Origin: Davidsoniella eucalypti
Lineage: Eukaryota > Ascomycota > Sordariomycetes > Microascales > Ceratocystidaceae
DNA: 64,000 bases
Assembly (NCBI GenBank): GCA_004009845.1
Contig: RMBW01000137.1
Location: 1-64,000, forward strand
Direction of reading: 5' to 3'
Position numbers and translations under genes: made by a program. Under the pieces are notes generated by a model. It saw nothing but the letters and a program-made list of their open reading frames with translations. It was not told where the DNA came from and did not search any database. Shown here in pieces: positions 23,154 through 33,794 of this stretch. The stretch's first letter is position 1, and every line of letters starts with the position of its first letter.

Positions 23154-26111
23154 ATGGGCAATACTTCTATAGAATCGGATCCAATATGGAACGAAGTAGA
23201 ATGGTAAGTCAAGTCTCGCTCTCTCATATACGTACTCACCATGTGCTAACGATATATTAGGTCGATGGGCCAGATGCTGATCATGGGATGGGACGGAACG
23301 GAGGTCACGCCGCAGATTAAACGACTAATTGCTGAAAAACACCTGGGTTCTATCATCTTAACAGCTAAGAACTTGAAATGTAAGTTAGTACTGATACCCG
23401 CGTTGTTTTACCGGCCACATACCAATACTTCATAGCTGCACAACAAACCGCCAAGTTAGTCCAAGAGCTTCAAACCATTGCCAAACAGTCTGGCCACCCC
23501 TATCCGCTTTTGATTGCCTTGGATCAAGAAAATGGCGGAGTGAATTCGCTCTTTGATGAAGACTTTGTCTGCCAGTTTCCTAGTTCAATGGGAATCGGCG
23601 CTACTGGGCGGTCAGAGCTGGCCTACGAGGTTACGAAAGCCACGGCCACAGAGATCGCAGCATGTGGTATCAACCTCATGTTGGGGCCCGTGCTAGACGT
23701 ACTTTCCAATGCTAGATATCAGCCATTGGGCGTTAGAGCTACATCGGATGATCCGCAGGAAGTCTCCGAATATGCCATTGCGGCTATCCGCGGCATCAAA
23801 GACGCTGGAATTGCGTGTTGCGGAAAGCATTTTCCTTCCTATGGTAACCTGGATTTTGGAGGGTCAAACCTTGATATACCCATCATCACGCAAACACTCG
23901 AAGAACTCAGTTTGAGTGCGCTGATCCCTTTCCGTAATGCAATCTCCACCGGAAATCTAGATGCCATCTTTGTAGGTGGATGCGGAATCTCGAACCCGAG
24001 CATGAATGTCCAGCATGCTTGCCTTTCGGACCAAGTTGTAGATGATTTATTGCGTAACGACCTGAAATTTGATGGAATCGCCATCTCGGAGTGTTTGGAA
24101 ATGGAAGCTCTAAGTCATGAGATTGGTGTGCAGAACGGCGTGGTGATGGCCGTTGAAGCTGGCTGTGACCTCGTTCTTTTATGTCGAGCATACGACGTCC
24201 AGCTAGAGGCGATTGAGGGCCTACACCTCGGTGTAAACAGTGGCTTGATTTCTGTACCCCGTATAATGAAGTCTCTGCATCGTGTCCTCCGCGTCAAGGC
24301 CGGTTGCACAAACTGGCAAACAGCACTAAACCCACCGGGAATCTCGCTATTGTCGCAATTGCATCTGTCCCACTTGGAGCTATCGCGACGCGCATATGAC
24401 AGCTCAATTGCAGTTATCCGAGATAACGAAAAGCTAATTCCGCTCTCTCAGTCTTTACATCAACAAGAAGAACTCTTGCTACTCACGCCTTTGGTCAAGC
24501 CATTGCCAGCATCGGCACTAACGAAGCTTAGCGAGTCTAAGGGCGGTAATGCGTCAACATCATATGGCGATTCGCACGAACGATGGGCGCAAAGCGGTGG
24601 CCGGGCTGATGCTATCATGACGGGCGAAGAGGTCTTCCGGGAACTCGGCCGCTCATTGGCTCGGGCTAGACACGGGAAGCTGCTCCATACAAGCTATACA
24701 GCCAATGGGCTCCGACCAGGTGAGTTAGTCCCACAACATATTTATACCCTAAATGTGGCAATTTATTGGCTATAGCTTGTCACATATGAATCCCTTATAC
24801 TTTGCTAACGTACATCCTTTAACAGTTCATGAAAACCTGATTAGTCGAGCGTCCTGTGTTATCATTGTCACGGCTGATGCCAATCGTAACAAGTACCAGT
24901 CTGGCTTTGCTAAGCATGTAGATATGATGTGTTCTATGCTGCGATCCCGCGGCCAAAAGAAACACTTGATTGTCGTTGCCGTGAGCTCGCCCTATGATTT
25001 TGCGATGGACAAGTCCATTGGCACGTATCTGTGCACGTTCGATTTCACGGAAACCGCAATGCATGCTCTCGTGCGCACTCTATTTGGCGAGTGCCCAATG
25101 ACTGGAACTCTCCCTGGAACTCTCCGGAAGAGTAAGCAACGCATCAAGTCGCGCCATACGTGGCTGGTTGAGCCGTATTTTAGAGCACGTGATGGGCGTG
25201 GTCTCGACGAGTTAATCAAGGCAGTTGCCCGCAACAGCGTTGAAGTGCCCACTCTAGAGCATGCAACATCTGCGTGTTTTGATTTGTCATCATCTGAAGC
25301 TCCCAGCACTTCAGACAAGGCCGGAGATGGAGCATCGCCGACCGAAGCTCATTTCGTTGTCCGGAACAGCTCGACCGGAGCGTTGTATGGCTTTGTTGCT
25401 ACGTGGGCGTATCTCGATTCTTCTCTTGGTGTCATCGGCGCCCTGTTTGTCGATCCGGCCAAGCGCAACGTGTCTATCGGCCGCTCGCTGCACCGCTCGG
25501 CCGTGCGAAGTCTGGCTAAGCTTGGCTGTGCGCGTGTCCAGTTGGGATGTGCATATCCGGGCGTGTTCCTCGGTATTCCCACCGGCAGCGAGAGCGCGCC
25601 GATTCGTGACTGGTTCGCAGCTTCGGGCTGGGCGGTACAGTTCCCCGCACGCCAGGCCATCTTGTCCATCTCGTCGTTGCCATCCTGGTCTGTGCCTGAC
25701 GGGTTACTGGCCAATATCCAGCGTGCTGAGCTTACATTCGATCTGGTTCAGGGCACAGCAAACGCAGATGCCGTTGATAGCTATATCACCGCTAGCGTAG
25801 CTAATGGCTCTACGGGCCCTGACTCACTAGCCCTTTACCGCACGGCTCTTGCCGCAGACACGGGATGCGCTGTTGTACGAGCCAAGATTCGTGATATTGT
25901 TCTCGGAAGCATCATCGTCGCTAATCCAGGAAGTTCCATCCTATCAGCCTTCCCATCAGCCAACGTCCCCCGGACTGCCGCAATATTGGCCCCAGTCATA
26001 AAAACGAGCCGTGAACAACAAAGCCTCGTTCTTCAAGGTCTCGCCTTAATGGCTATCCGTCGCTGTAAAGCAAGCCAATATCAATCTAGCATCCTAATAC
26101 TGGTAAGTTGA
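23154..26111 (+). CDS. nag3: GH3 beta-N-acetylglucosaminidase-like domain fused to GNAT acetyltransferase domain
   Basis: Exons 23154-23203, 23261-23379, 23436-24719 and 24826-26111 give 912 residues, phases consistent. The N-terminal half is a NagZ-type GH3 barrel: IALDQENGGV, LMLGPVLDV, GKHFPSYGNLDFGGSNLDIP, and ISECLEMEAL at the nucleophile position. The C-terminal half (from about residue 560) is GNAT-like: FVVRNSSTGALYGFVATW, then motif A, ALFVDPAKRNVSIGRSLHRSAVRSL. It probably hydrolyses or otherwise processes small chitin products inside the cell; the fusion is common in GlcNAc clusters of filamentous fungi. No signal peptide is visible. Compared with bacterial NagZ, the nucleophile Asp is Glu and the His of the Asp-His dyad is absent. 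The end is uncertain: the last codons overlap a perfect donor (CTG|GTAAGT at 26103), and splicing to an acceptor at 26156 would add a few residues instead. Either way the GNAT end looks short. Confidence 0.88.
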
Positions 26112-26819
26112 AAGCAAAACTATACACCCTGCCACGGCAAGTCCCACTGAGTACAGCGGTATTCGGCAGCCGCTTCTCTTTAACCATCACCCCCTCTGTT
26201 ACTTTCTCTCATCGCACTTCTTCTATATCGCCTTTGCCTCATATTATCACAACTACAATCCCCAATACTTCATGCCCTTCCTGCATATACCCTCAATTGT
26301 AATTACAATGAAACAAACTCTTAACTCCATACTCCATCATATCTTTTCTCAAGGAGCATTAAGTGGCATTACATTTTTTAAGGCAATGGTATTAGTTTTG
26401 CACTATTATCGTGCGATCTATATTAAAAATTACTTTTTAATTGCACTAAACCTTCTAGTTTCGCAATACCATAGCCTCATTTCTAAATTACAAGTGATTG
26501 CCTTGATTGCCTTGATCCCTTTTGTAAATTCCACCTTTATGTTTCCTTGCATCAATTCCAATTTACTACACCAAGTTCCGCACGTAGTGTGCCGTTATCT
26601 AACTCTTCGTTTGGTATATCTAGAGCATAGACGACAAGAACGACATTTTAGAATCTATGGGTTTTGTTACGGTACAATCTTATGATTTTCTCATTAGCTC
26701 GGTCGAAAATTTAAACTCAAAAACCGAAATTTCAATTTGACGTTTTGTTACTCTCAAAAATACAAACCCCCTCTCTCTCTACACGAAATTACAGTGCATC
26801 GGAATCACATGGCAGTAGA
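26112..26819. other. AT-rich spacer downstream of GH3-GNAT gene
   Basis: AT-rich DNA with no conserved coding signal. It could hide a short terminal exon of the GH3-GNAT gene. A reading frame at 26272-26685 is hydrophobic and low in complexity, and I regard it as chance. Confidence 0.45.
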
Positions 26820-26916
26820 AAAATATATATAAAGTCTGCTACTCCTAATCTGTCGTACTCTATCTTTCTCAAACTATGACTCCTGAGCCACAATTGGGCT
26901 TCCCACGCTTCAACAC
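26820..26916 (+). promoter_or_regulatory. TATA box and overlapping upstream ORF of orphan gene
   Basis: A TATATATAAA box lies at about 26823-26833. A 19-codon upstream ORF (ATG at 26876, stop ending at 26932) overlaps the main start at 26917 in another frame, an arrangement that usually lowers translation of the main frame. Confidence 0.45.
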
Positions 26917-27687
26917 ATGGAATATTATCTAACATCTAACGAGGATCACGGCCTCGACCTTCCGTTGAAAAAATGTCGTGGTAACCGGTTGTCTCGCTTC
27001 AAGAAGACCAAAAAATCAAAATCCACACGAACACGAAACCAGAGACTACACGATGAACTATGGCGTGGAGTAGAACAATTCTGCCCCTCAGGGTCCAATG
27101 TCGGCGAGAACCACATGACTCAGCAAAGTCATCATAATCATGCCGCTCATATTCCGTCGTACCAATACCAACAGTCTCCTGCTGCGAACTTAAATTACAA
27201 CACTCTCGAAGAAGTGCCCAATCTAGAAAACCTTATTCCGAACTCCATAGCCAATGTTATTGCTCCTCAGTATCTATATCCAACTACTCAGACAATGGCT
27301 TTTGGCGTTGACGGTGAACTGGGAATGTCCACTAGTTTTCCGATGGAGCAAGCAACGGACAGTCCAACATTCCTCGACGGCGAAACGAGCCGTCAATCTT
27401 CGTATCCTCCAGCAGAGGAGGCTGACGATTTTCGTTTTTTCAATGCTTCGTATACATCGAGTTCAGCAGCATTCCTCCCCAACCATGACTCTGTTTTGAC
27501 AAACGACCTCATCAGCCAGAGAATGGTTGAGTTCCAACCACTAAACCAACATACAAACACTACGATGGCTACTATAGATCCATTTTGCTACTTTATGTTT
27601 CCGTCTGATACACAGAATCGCGGGGGGATACTAACTAATATCCCGACCAATCCGACTGGTAGCCCTTTGCACAGCTCCATACGTTAA
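26917..27687 (+). CDS. orphan protein with basic N-terminal region and Gln/Ser/Tyr-rich remainder
   Basis: Uninterrupted frame of 256 residues that I do not recognise. Residues about 18-50 are strongly basic (KKCRGNRLSRFKKTKKSKS), resembling a nuclear localisation or nucleic-acid-contact region. The rest is acidic to neutral and rich in Ser, Thr, Asn, Gln, Pro and Tyr, with no predicted membrane segment or signal peptide. A TATA box is present upstream. Composition resembles that of fungal transcriptional regulators, but there is no identifiable DNA-binding domain. The neighbouring orphan at 28728 and the one at 43654 share the same plan (basic start, low-complexity tail), which hints at a lineage-specific type. 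It could also be a non-functional frame, though its length and composition argue for a real gene. Confidence 0.55.
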   Translation: MEYYLTSNEDHGLDLPLKKCRGNRLSRFKKTKKSKSTRTRNQRLHDELWRGVEQFCPSGSNVGENHMTQQSHHNHAAHIPSYQYQQSPAANLNYNTLEEVPNLENLIPNSIANVIAPQYLYPTTQTMAFGVDGELGMSTSFPMEQATDSPTFLDGETSRQSSYPPAEEADDFRFFNASYTSSSAAFLPNHDSVLTNDLISQRMVEFQPLNQHTNTTMATIDPFCYFMFPSDTQNRGGILTNIPTNPTGSPLHSSIR

Positions 27688-28727
27688 CCCCCATCAATCT
27701 CACCCCATTAGCCATTACGAGACACAAGTCTCATGTTCTTTCATTTCCTTTGTCAGATATCGTTTATAAAAAGGCATATTATAAGTCATGAATATAATTT
27801 TGCAACAAAAAATATGCTAGTTCCTTGTGAAGAAGTTTATGAATGTATGAAAATCAATGTGCAACATCGGGAAGGCCTCTTTAGAGCTTGATTTTTGGTA
27901 AACATTGGTCCTCGGTTGTTCAATCAATGGGATGGTTTTGGTATATCAAGAGGAAAGGTAGTGAACTTAGAAAACGCAAATAACAGAACAAGACAAGACA
28001 ATATACAAATCGACATTCAAATAAACAACCGAGGTATCCATATATGTTACCGGGTTATCGATGGTGCGTTCATTACTTGACTGTATATAATATGACGTAA
28101 ATTTTAGTTTAAAATCAAGACGAGTTACAACAATCTAAATTGGCTTATACAAATGCTATCATAGTATGTAATTACCATGAAGGTGAGACATAAAATTCTA
28201 TTTTTGCATGTCTTCACTAACAATCCTATATATGAACTATTCCGGCCATGGAATATGAACTCATTATATACCACAATACCCTTATATACCCACACCTTCA
28301 TTATGTATAACAGAAACTTTGTAATTTCAACGACCATAATCACCGCCGTGAAACAGCTTTTATAAATCCGAAGAAAATTAATATCATCAATCCCGATTGA
28401 GTTGTTGAATTCCATATTTTGTAATGCCACGTAGACAGAAATGAGATAGTATACATACTTCATCTTCCTCTATATATATATCTTCTTCATCTTCCTCCTT
28501 ATCTATCCTGTTGCTAACCTAATAATTAAGCCTCGCCACCATACCATCATCTGCTAGATTTGAGAGAAGACAGCCATTGTAACGATTCCATCAACACTAC
28601 AACCGGGTCTTGGATTCTAATTTTTTCTGGGGGGGGGGACGCAAGATATCCCCTAAGCTTGAAGCTCTGACACCGTCTATTCCATTCACCATACAAAGCA
28701 CGATTCTTCACCAACTACCTTTCTGCG
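27688..28727. other. AT-rich spacer between two orphan genes
   Basis: No coding sequence is supported. It contains a TA-rich stretch at about 28471-28484 and a run of 10 G at 28629-28638, about 90 bp above the next start codon. Confidence 0.5.
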
Positions 28728-29543
28728 ATGATTCCTCAACCACCTCAGGCCATCAATAGCGCATATGGCGCTGATACAGAGAGCATGATCTCGTATTCTC
28801 TCATGTCGGAAGGACAACAATACTGTCTAACTAACGGTCAACATCCTATGTATCCCACATCTTATCCTCCATCTAATTACGACCTCAAATTTGAGTTCAA
28901 GGAAAGAGCCTTCACCCCGAAACCCTTGAATGATCAACTGCAAGACCGTGCCAAGGAGGAAAAGATACGAAAGAAGGAGAACGCCAAGAGCAAGGAGAAA
29001 TCTAAGAAGATGAACGGTCAAAATGCAACCGGCCAAGTTCACGCTACTCCTCAATCAGCTTGTGGTCTGCTCTATGACAACCAACATTCTATGATTGGAT
29101 ACGCCGTAGCATCTGAGATAGCCGCAGTTAAGGGAGAGCCCGGATTCTATGGTACAGACCAACAATTTATGACTGAATACGCCGGAGCACCTAAGATGGC
29201 CACAGTTGAGATAAAACCCGAATCCGTCTATGGTACAGACCAACATTCTATGATTGGATACGGCGTAGCACCTGAGATAGCCGCAGTTAAGGGAGAGCCC
29301 GGATTCATCTATGGTACAGACCAACATTCTATGATTGGATACGCCGTAGCACCTAAGATGGCCACAGTTGAGATAGGACCCGAATCCGTCTATGGTACAG
29401 ACCAACAATTTATGACTGAATACGCCGGAGCACCTCAGATGGCCACAGTTGAGATAGGACCCGAATCCATCTATGCTGATACAACAACCAATTATGACCT
29501 ATTGGACGGCCAGATAAACTATTGTAGCGGTAACTACTGGTGA
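28728..29543 (+). CDS. orphan protein with five tandem 27-residue repeats
   Basis: Single-exon frame of 271 residues, family unknown. Residues about 60-105 form a Lys/Glu-rich, probably helical segment (RAKEEKIRKKENAKSKEKSK). Residues 116-248 are five tandem repeats of 25-27 residues, mostly starting YGTDQ. Two repeat types alternate: one with HSMIGYAVAPEIAAVKGEPGF and one with QFMTEYAGAPKMATVEI. The fourth unit has the front of the first type and the back of the second. The end (DTTTNYDLLDGQINYCSGNYW) is Tyr/Asn-rich. No signal peptide or membrane segment is visible. The low divergence between units indicates recent duplication. Function unknown. Confidence 0.6.
   Translation: MIPQPPQAINSAYGADTESMISYSLMSEGQQYCLTNGQHPMYPTSYPPSNYDLKFEFKERAFTPKPLNDQLQDRAKEEKIRKKENAKSKEKSKKMNGQNATGQVHATPQSACGLLYDNQHSMIGYAVASEIAAVKGEPGFYGTDQQFMTEYAGAPKMATVEIKPESVYGTDQHSMIGYGVAPEIAAVKGEPGFIYGTDQHSMIGYAVAPKMATVEIGPESVYGTDQQFMTEYAGAPQMATVEIGPESIYADTTTNYDLLDGQINYCSGNYW
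29073..29471 (+). repeat. in-frame tandem repeat array, about 81-bp units
   Basis: Five units coding for the repeats of the orphan protein. The first unit is 75 bp and more diverged; the other four are 81 bp and nearly identical over long blocks. Confidence 0.9.
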
Positions 29544-30503
29544 ATTCATATTCTAAAAAGCTAGTTACAGATCGTCACAACGCTAGCAGCTTGATTTAAA
29601 TCTCTGGGTTTTGTTTTTGTTTTCGTTTTTGCTATCCTTTTTAAAATTGCTTCATTGGATTTCGTTTTTATCTTGATTGGACTATCGCTTAAAGTTATAT
29701 CTCCTTTTCTTATTCATTCTTTAGTAATTTGAAAAAAAAGTGCATTTTATCAGTATGGATGCCTATGTTAAATTAGACTGTGAAAAGGTAGTAAAAGCAA
29801 AATATTAGCATTCGTAATTCACTCCGTGTCGTACAAAGATAAACTCACTTTTAAAAAAAAAAAAAAAAAAAAAGGCTATTTTAGGACATTAGTTCTGATC
29901 CGCTTAGTCATTTAACCCTATATGTCGAATAACCCCGAAACGCTGGAGAAAGACTAATACGTTGAAATTGTCAGGCCAAAAATCGCCTAAGAACAGGCGA
30001 TAATCGTATGATCTCGAGCAATTGATAGAAAAAGATGTGCCAACGCAACTTTGCGGCCCTTTGATTTTTCTTACTCTCCCCCCCCCTTCCTTTTTGTTTT
30101 ATCCCCAAAACCAACTAAAGTCGATATATTTGGGGGTTTATTTATATATTTTCTGGTATTTGGCCTGTCGGAGAATATAGAAAGGCGGGTTACTTTGCTG
30201 CTAGATCAAGATCGATCTAGATCAATATAATAATCACATGTTCTTTTTTTTTTCTACCCATTTCCTAATTCAAACCACCTTATCCAAATTGATCTGCTTT
30301 GTCTTCTTCCTTGGGCCAAGACATTAATAACATGCGTTCCTCTTCTTAATAAATATAAGAAACAACGACGGTGACTTGATTTCCTTTCTTTATCCGTACT
30401 CTGTCTTCTTTCTTCTTGGGTCCTTGTTAATCATCATTACACAAAACATACTAACTAACCCTAACACCTACAACGTCTACTTACACGTATAAATCTAACG
30501 ACA
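29544..30503. other. AT-rich spacer and upstream region of orphan gene 30504
   Basis: AT-rich, with an A run at 29852-29872 and a C run at about 30079-30086. The last 150 bp become CT-rich (about 30375-30425) and then A/C-rich before the start codon, as in promoters elsewhere in the window. No other gene seen. Confidence 0.5.
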
Positions 30504-31607
30504 ATGCCTATCACTGGCCTCACCCACCGGATTTCCAAGCCAACACTCAAACACATTACTAAAACACGTTCTCCACGATCTCGTCATTCCGCTCTTCCCT
30601 TCAACGCCGGATCGTCTCGGCCGCGTACGATCAACTTGCCGGGCAAGCAAGATTCAGCTACAGGCTTCAAGCGCGAGTCATCTCTCAAAGTCCACCACTC
30701 CTTCGTCGAAGAAGACGCGGACGAGCGGGAAGACGCAGACTCCGTCATCTTTGGTGCCTCTACAGAACCCAAAGAAACTGTGCCAGCCGGTGGCTCTCTT
30801 TCTACCAGTCCGCAACTTCCGCATATCGCGACTAGCAAGGCTTCTCCTCGGACTACGCCGGGACATTTGCTGACCTTGGCCCCTAACACTGCTGCTCCGT
30901 TGCCTACGGCTGCCACTATGGCAAGACCGGACGTCGGTCTAGGCCCAACACCTCATACTAACAGACCCACTACAACTTCTGGTAGTGGCCTGACTGGTGC
31001 TTCGTTGCCGTTTGATCTACAAGCCAACCATCTTATCTTCAACTCGCAGCTTAGCAGTCGCCAAGTTGCCCAAACTCTTTTCACACCACAAACGCTCCTC
31101 TTCCCACCTCCGTGGAGCCCCGATACTCTCGATCTGCATGTTCCTAGCTTGATATCGTCCACTGGCATCGTGACCCCGTCGTCGCCTGCTGCCGCATCGA
31201 ATCTACACCTGACGCCCGTCATCCCCGTCCGTGGCTTGGCTACTGAGCCGTTGACCGTCGAGTTCAACGCTGATCAGAAGCGCAGCCTGCTCAGCTACGA
31301 TGCCGCTCTGGCGTTGGGATGTACGAGTCAGCCATTTTCGGCGCCTAGCTTACATGGACCGACTGTCAAGATCTGGATCCACGAGGTGCCACTGTCGGTT
31401 TCAGTATTACCAGACTTGGGAAACATGGTGCGCCAGCGCTATCTGATGCTAGGCCGTCCCGCTATCGAGCAGTTGCAGTGTTTGTTGTATCTCATCAAGA
31501 ACGAGGATGTCAAGAACATGTTGCGCCAGAATATCGAGACAGCTAAGCTGCGTGCTGGATGGCGACAGAGTACCCAGGCAACAGTGACGATCAGAACTCA
31601 ACAATAA
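30504..31607 (+). CDS. unknown protein; C-terminal part resembles a degenerate retropepsin-like fold
   Basis: Single-exon frame of 367 residues. Residues 1-170 are low-complexity (Ser/Thr/Pro/Arg). Residues about 235-335 look like a compact beta-rich domain, with the order LTVEF-N-A-D-QKRSLLSYDAALALGC, then VKIWIHEVPLSVSVLPDL, then YLMLGRPAIEQL. This order matches the layout of retroviral-type aspartyl proteases (the D-T/S-G flap strand, a turn ending in A-x-x-LG, and a final LLGRD-like strand). The catalytic D-T/S-G triplet is absent. A Leu/Arg-rich helix closes the protein. The retropepsin likeness is an inference by eye; the family is otherwise unrecognised. Codon usage looks like that of the conserved genes, so I think it is expressed. 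Confidence 0.6.
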   Translation: MPITGLTHRISKPTLKHITKTRSPRSRHSALPFNAGSSRPRTINLPGKQDSATGFKRESSLKVHHSFVEEDADEREDADSVIFGASTEPKETVPAGGSLSTSPQLPHIATSKASPRTTPGHLLTLAPNTAAPLPTAATMARPDVGLGPTPHTNRPTTTSGSGLTGASLPFDLQANHLIFNSQLSSRQVAQTLFTPQTLLFPPPWSPDTLDLHVPSLISSTGIVTPSSPAAASNLHLTPVIPVRGLATEPLTVEFNADQKRSLLSYDAALALGCTSQPFSAPSLHGPTVKIWIHEVPLSVSVLPDLGNMVRQRYLMLGRPAIEQLQCLLYLIKNEDVKNMLRQNIETAKLRAGWRQSTQATVTIRTQQ

Positions 31608-31776
31608 ACGGAGAATTCAATAGTGGGAATTTTCGTGAATGCTAGCAGCAGGTTATAATATAATCAGAGTGTATTGCTACTAATAAATTGGCATATTTCC
31701 TTTGTCGCACCGAGACCGGATTTGTACTGTACTTTGCCTTTGAAAACCGGCAAAACCCACGTGTTCCATCATTAAT

Positions 31777-33794
31777 TCACGGAGTCCACAGTGCTCTTTC
31801 TGCCACTGCTAGCCTTGTTTCCTTCTTGTGCCTGAACCGTCGGCTCGGATCCTTTGTAACATTGAAGAGCACTTGCATGACCATCTCGTTATCAGGCGAG
31901 TATCCACCCATGGCAGTCGCAGCCGCAAAGACATCTCGCCAGAAGTCGCACGCATCTTCGGGCATCTGCTTGTCTATGATTGTGCTAAAACGTACATTGC
32001 CTACATTGACAACATTTTCGACTCCATAGCGTCCGTCTGTCGTCGGATGATGCCATTGGACGGTTGGCGGAATGTTCCATTTGACTCTTCTTGTGTTTGG
32101 GTCCCCTGTAATGATATATGATGTGTAATAGCTCTGTAGCGATCGGCTTATTCCTTTGAAGAAGAGACCGGCTGGCCAAATGATATATGTTGTGAGAAGC
32201 TGAAGCCAGCTATTGGCGCTCAGCTTAGGGTTGAAGAATACCGCGAATAGATCCGCCCCATGCCATCCAGGGGCTACGCTATATTGTAATGTCCACACGT
32301 TGTCATCCCCGAGAGCCTCATTAATATAACGTACGTTGCACACCATACAGGCGTCCCGCACTAGTGCACCCATTCTCTCGGCTTGAGACTTGTAAACACT
32401 GTTTTTCTTTGTAACCGGCGGATAAAATGTCGTGATTGCATCGACAAGGCCCGCTTCGACGGTATACTCGGGGAATATAGAAGGTAGAAACCTAACAAAG
32501 TCCTCGTTCGTGGTCACGTCTCCGCTTACAAACATGACTGATTCATCAGACGTGTGTGTTGTGATGATAGTTTTGATAGGCCATACATTGCCCAGCGCAA
32601 TTTCCAAGACTGGAAGTTGACGAATAAAATCACCGTCTGGAGAAGGGCCGAGTGCAAAGCTACCCGCAGGATGCGCAGCCAAAAGCGCTGTATTAGCCTT
32701 GATGAGCACGTCGCTCGGTTGTTCACGTAGACATTCAAGGCCCTCATCTTCACAGCCTGCAAGGCGTTCAAAGTTTCTATAAGTATCTTCCATGGTTCCT
32801 TCTCGATCCCACATGGGTTGGAAAGCAGGAGACATCATGATAGCTTGGTGAAACAAGGGGTCCAGGGACCCACCATTGGCAATTAGATGGTGCTCGATCG
32901 AACCGCCACCTGCTGACTCTCCCATGGCGGTTACACTGTCAGGATCACCGCCCACAAGCTCAATGTAGTCTTGGACCCACTGGAACACAGCACGTTGATC
33001 CCAAAGCCCGGCATTTGGAAGTCCATCTTCTTCCATAGTGGAGCCTGCAAGCCAGCCAAAGCTTCCTAGGCGGTAATTGAACGAGATGAAGATGATGTTG
33101 TTGCTAGACTGATCGATCATACCAGAGCCATCGTACTAGGGGAGAAACGGCTCGTATACATCTTTGCTACCAACCACATATGCTCCGCCAAATATGTACA
33201 CGACGACGGGGAGTATTTCACCGTCCATAATGGCTTTGCCTGGGACGTAGAGGTCGAGGTATAGACAGTCCTCATCGACTTTCGAAAACTGGGGAATAGG
33301 GAGACCACCGAAACTTTATATAGTGAAATTAGTACTAGGAAACATGGATACTTACGGTATATCGTGTCTCAAGTAACTCACAATTGATTGATCGCACGGC
33401 CGGCCGGATATTTGTTTCCGGGTCCGATGATGTTGAAGCCTCCGACAACGCCCTGTGGGCAATGAGGGCCGTGATGGCCGTCCTGGACACCTGACTTTGT
33501 GATTGGTGGCTGAGGCTTTCTCCACCGTAGGTCACCCACGGGCGGCGCGGCATAGGGTATATTCTGAAATCTATATCTACGTACAGGTTAGCAACTGGGG
33601 ACAGACAAAACACGGCATTTGACAACCAACATGTCATTTTTGAAGTTGTATGATGCCCGAAAAGATCCATATGGCAGTGTCAGAATGGGCATGTCCTTCT
33701 TTCGTAGCGAGCGTTTAGGGAACGCATTGGTAGAGGGTATCAACGATAGATAGCCGGCAACCAGCAAATAATATAAAGCGTCTATTAGGCGCAT
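31777..33794 (-). pseudogene. secreted type-B carboxylesterase interrupted by one in-frame TAG
   Basis: Exons 33794-33631, 33576-33382 and 33313-31777, phase-consistent over 632 codons. A signal peptide (MRLIDALYYLLVAGYLSLIP, then STNAFP) leads a cholinesterase/carboxylesterase fold: NIPYAAPPVGDLRWRKPQPP, DEDCLYLDLYVPG, oxyanion-hole IFGGAYVVGSK, nucleophile elbow TAMGESAGGGS, an acidic triad candidate near TSDESVMF, and the triad His in PGWHGADLF. The only defect is TAG at 33138-33136, between KDVYEPFLP and YDGSGMIDQ, both well conserved in the family. No intron of plausible size removes it without losing conserved residues. The enzyme would be extracellular. Either a recent nonsense mutation, a sequencing error or stop readthrough explains the break. 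The third exon begins after an AAG acceptor. Confidence 0.85.

Noticed and set aside
33095..33160. Intron of 42 or 51 nt removing the TAG in the esterase
   Set aside because: It would delete conserved YDGSGM or GSKD residues, and the lengths are below or at the minimum for introns in this window.
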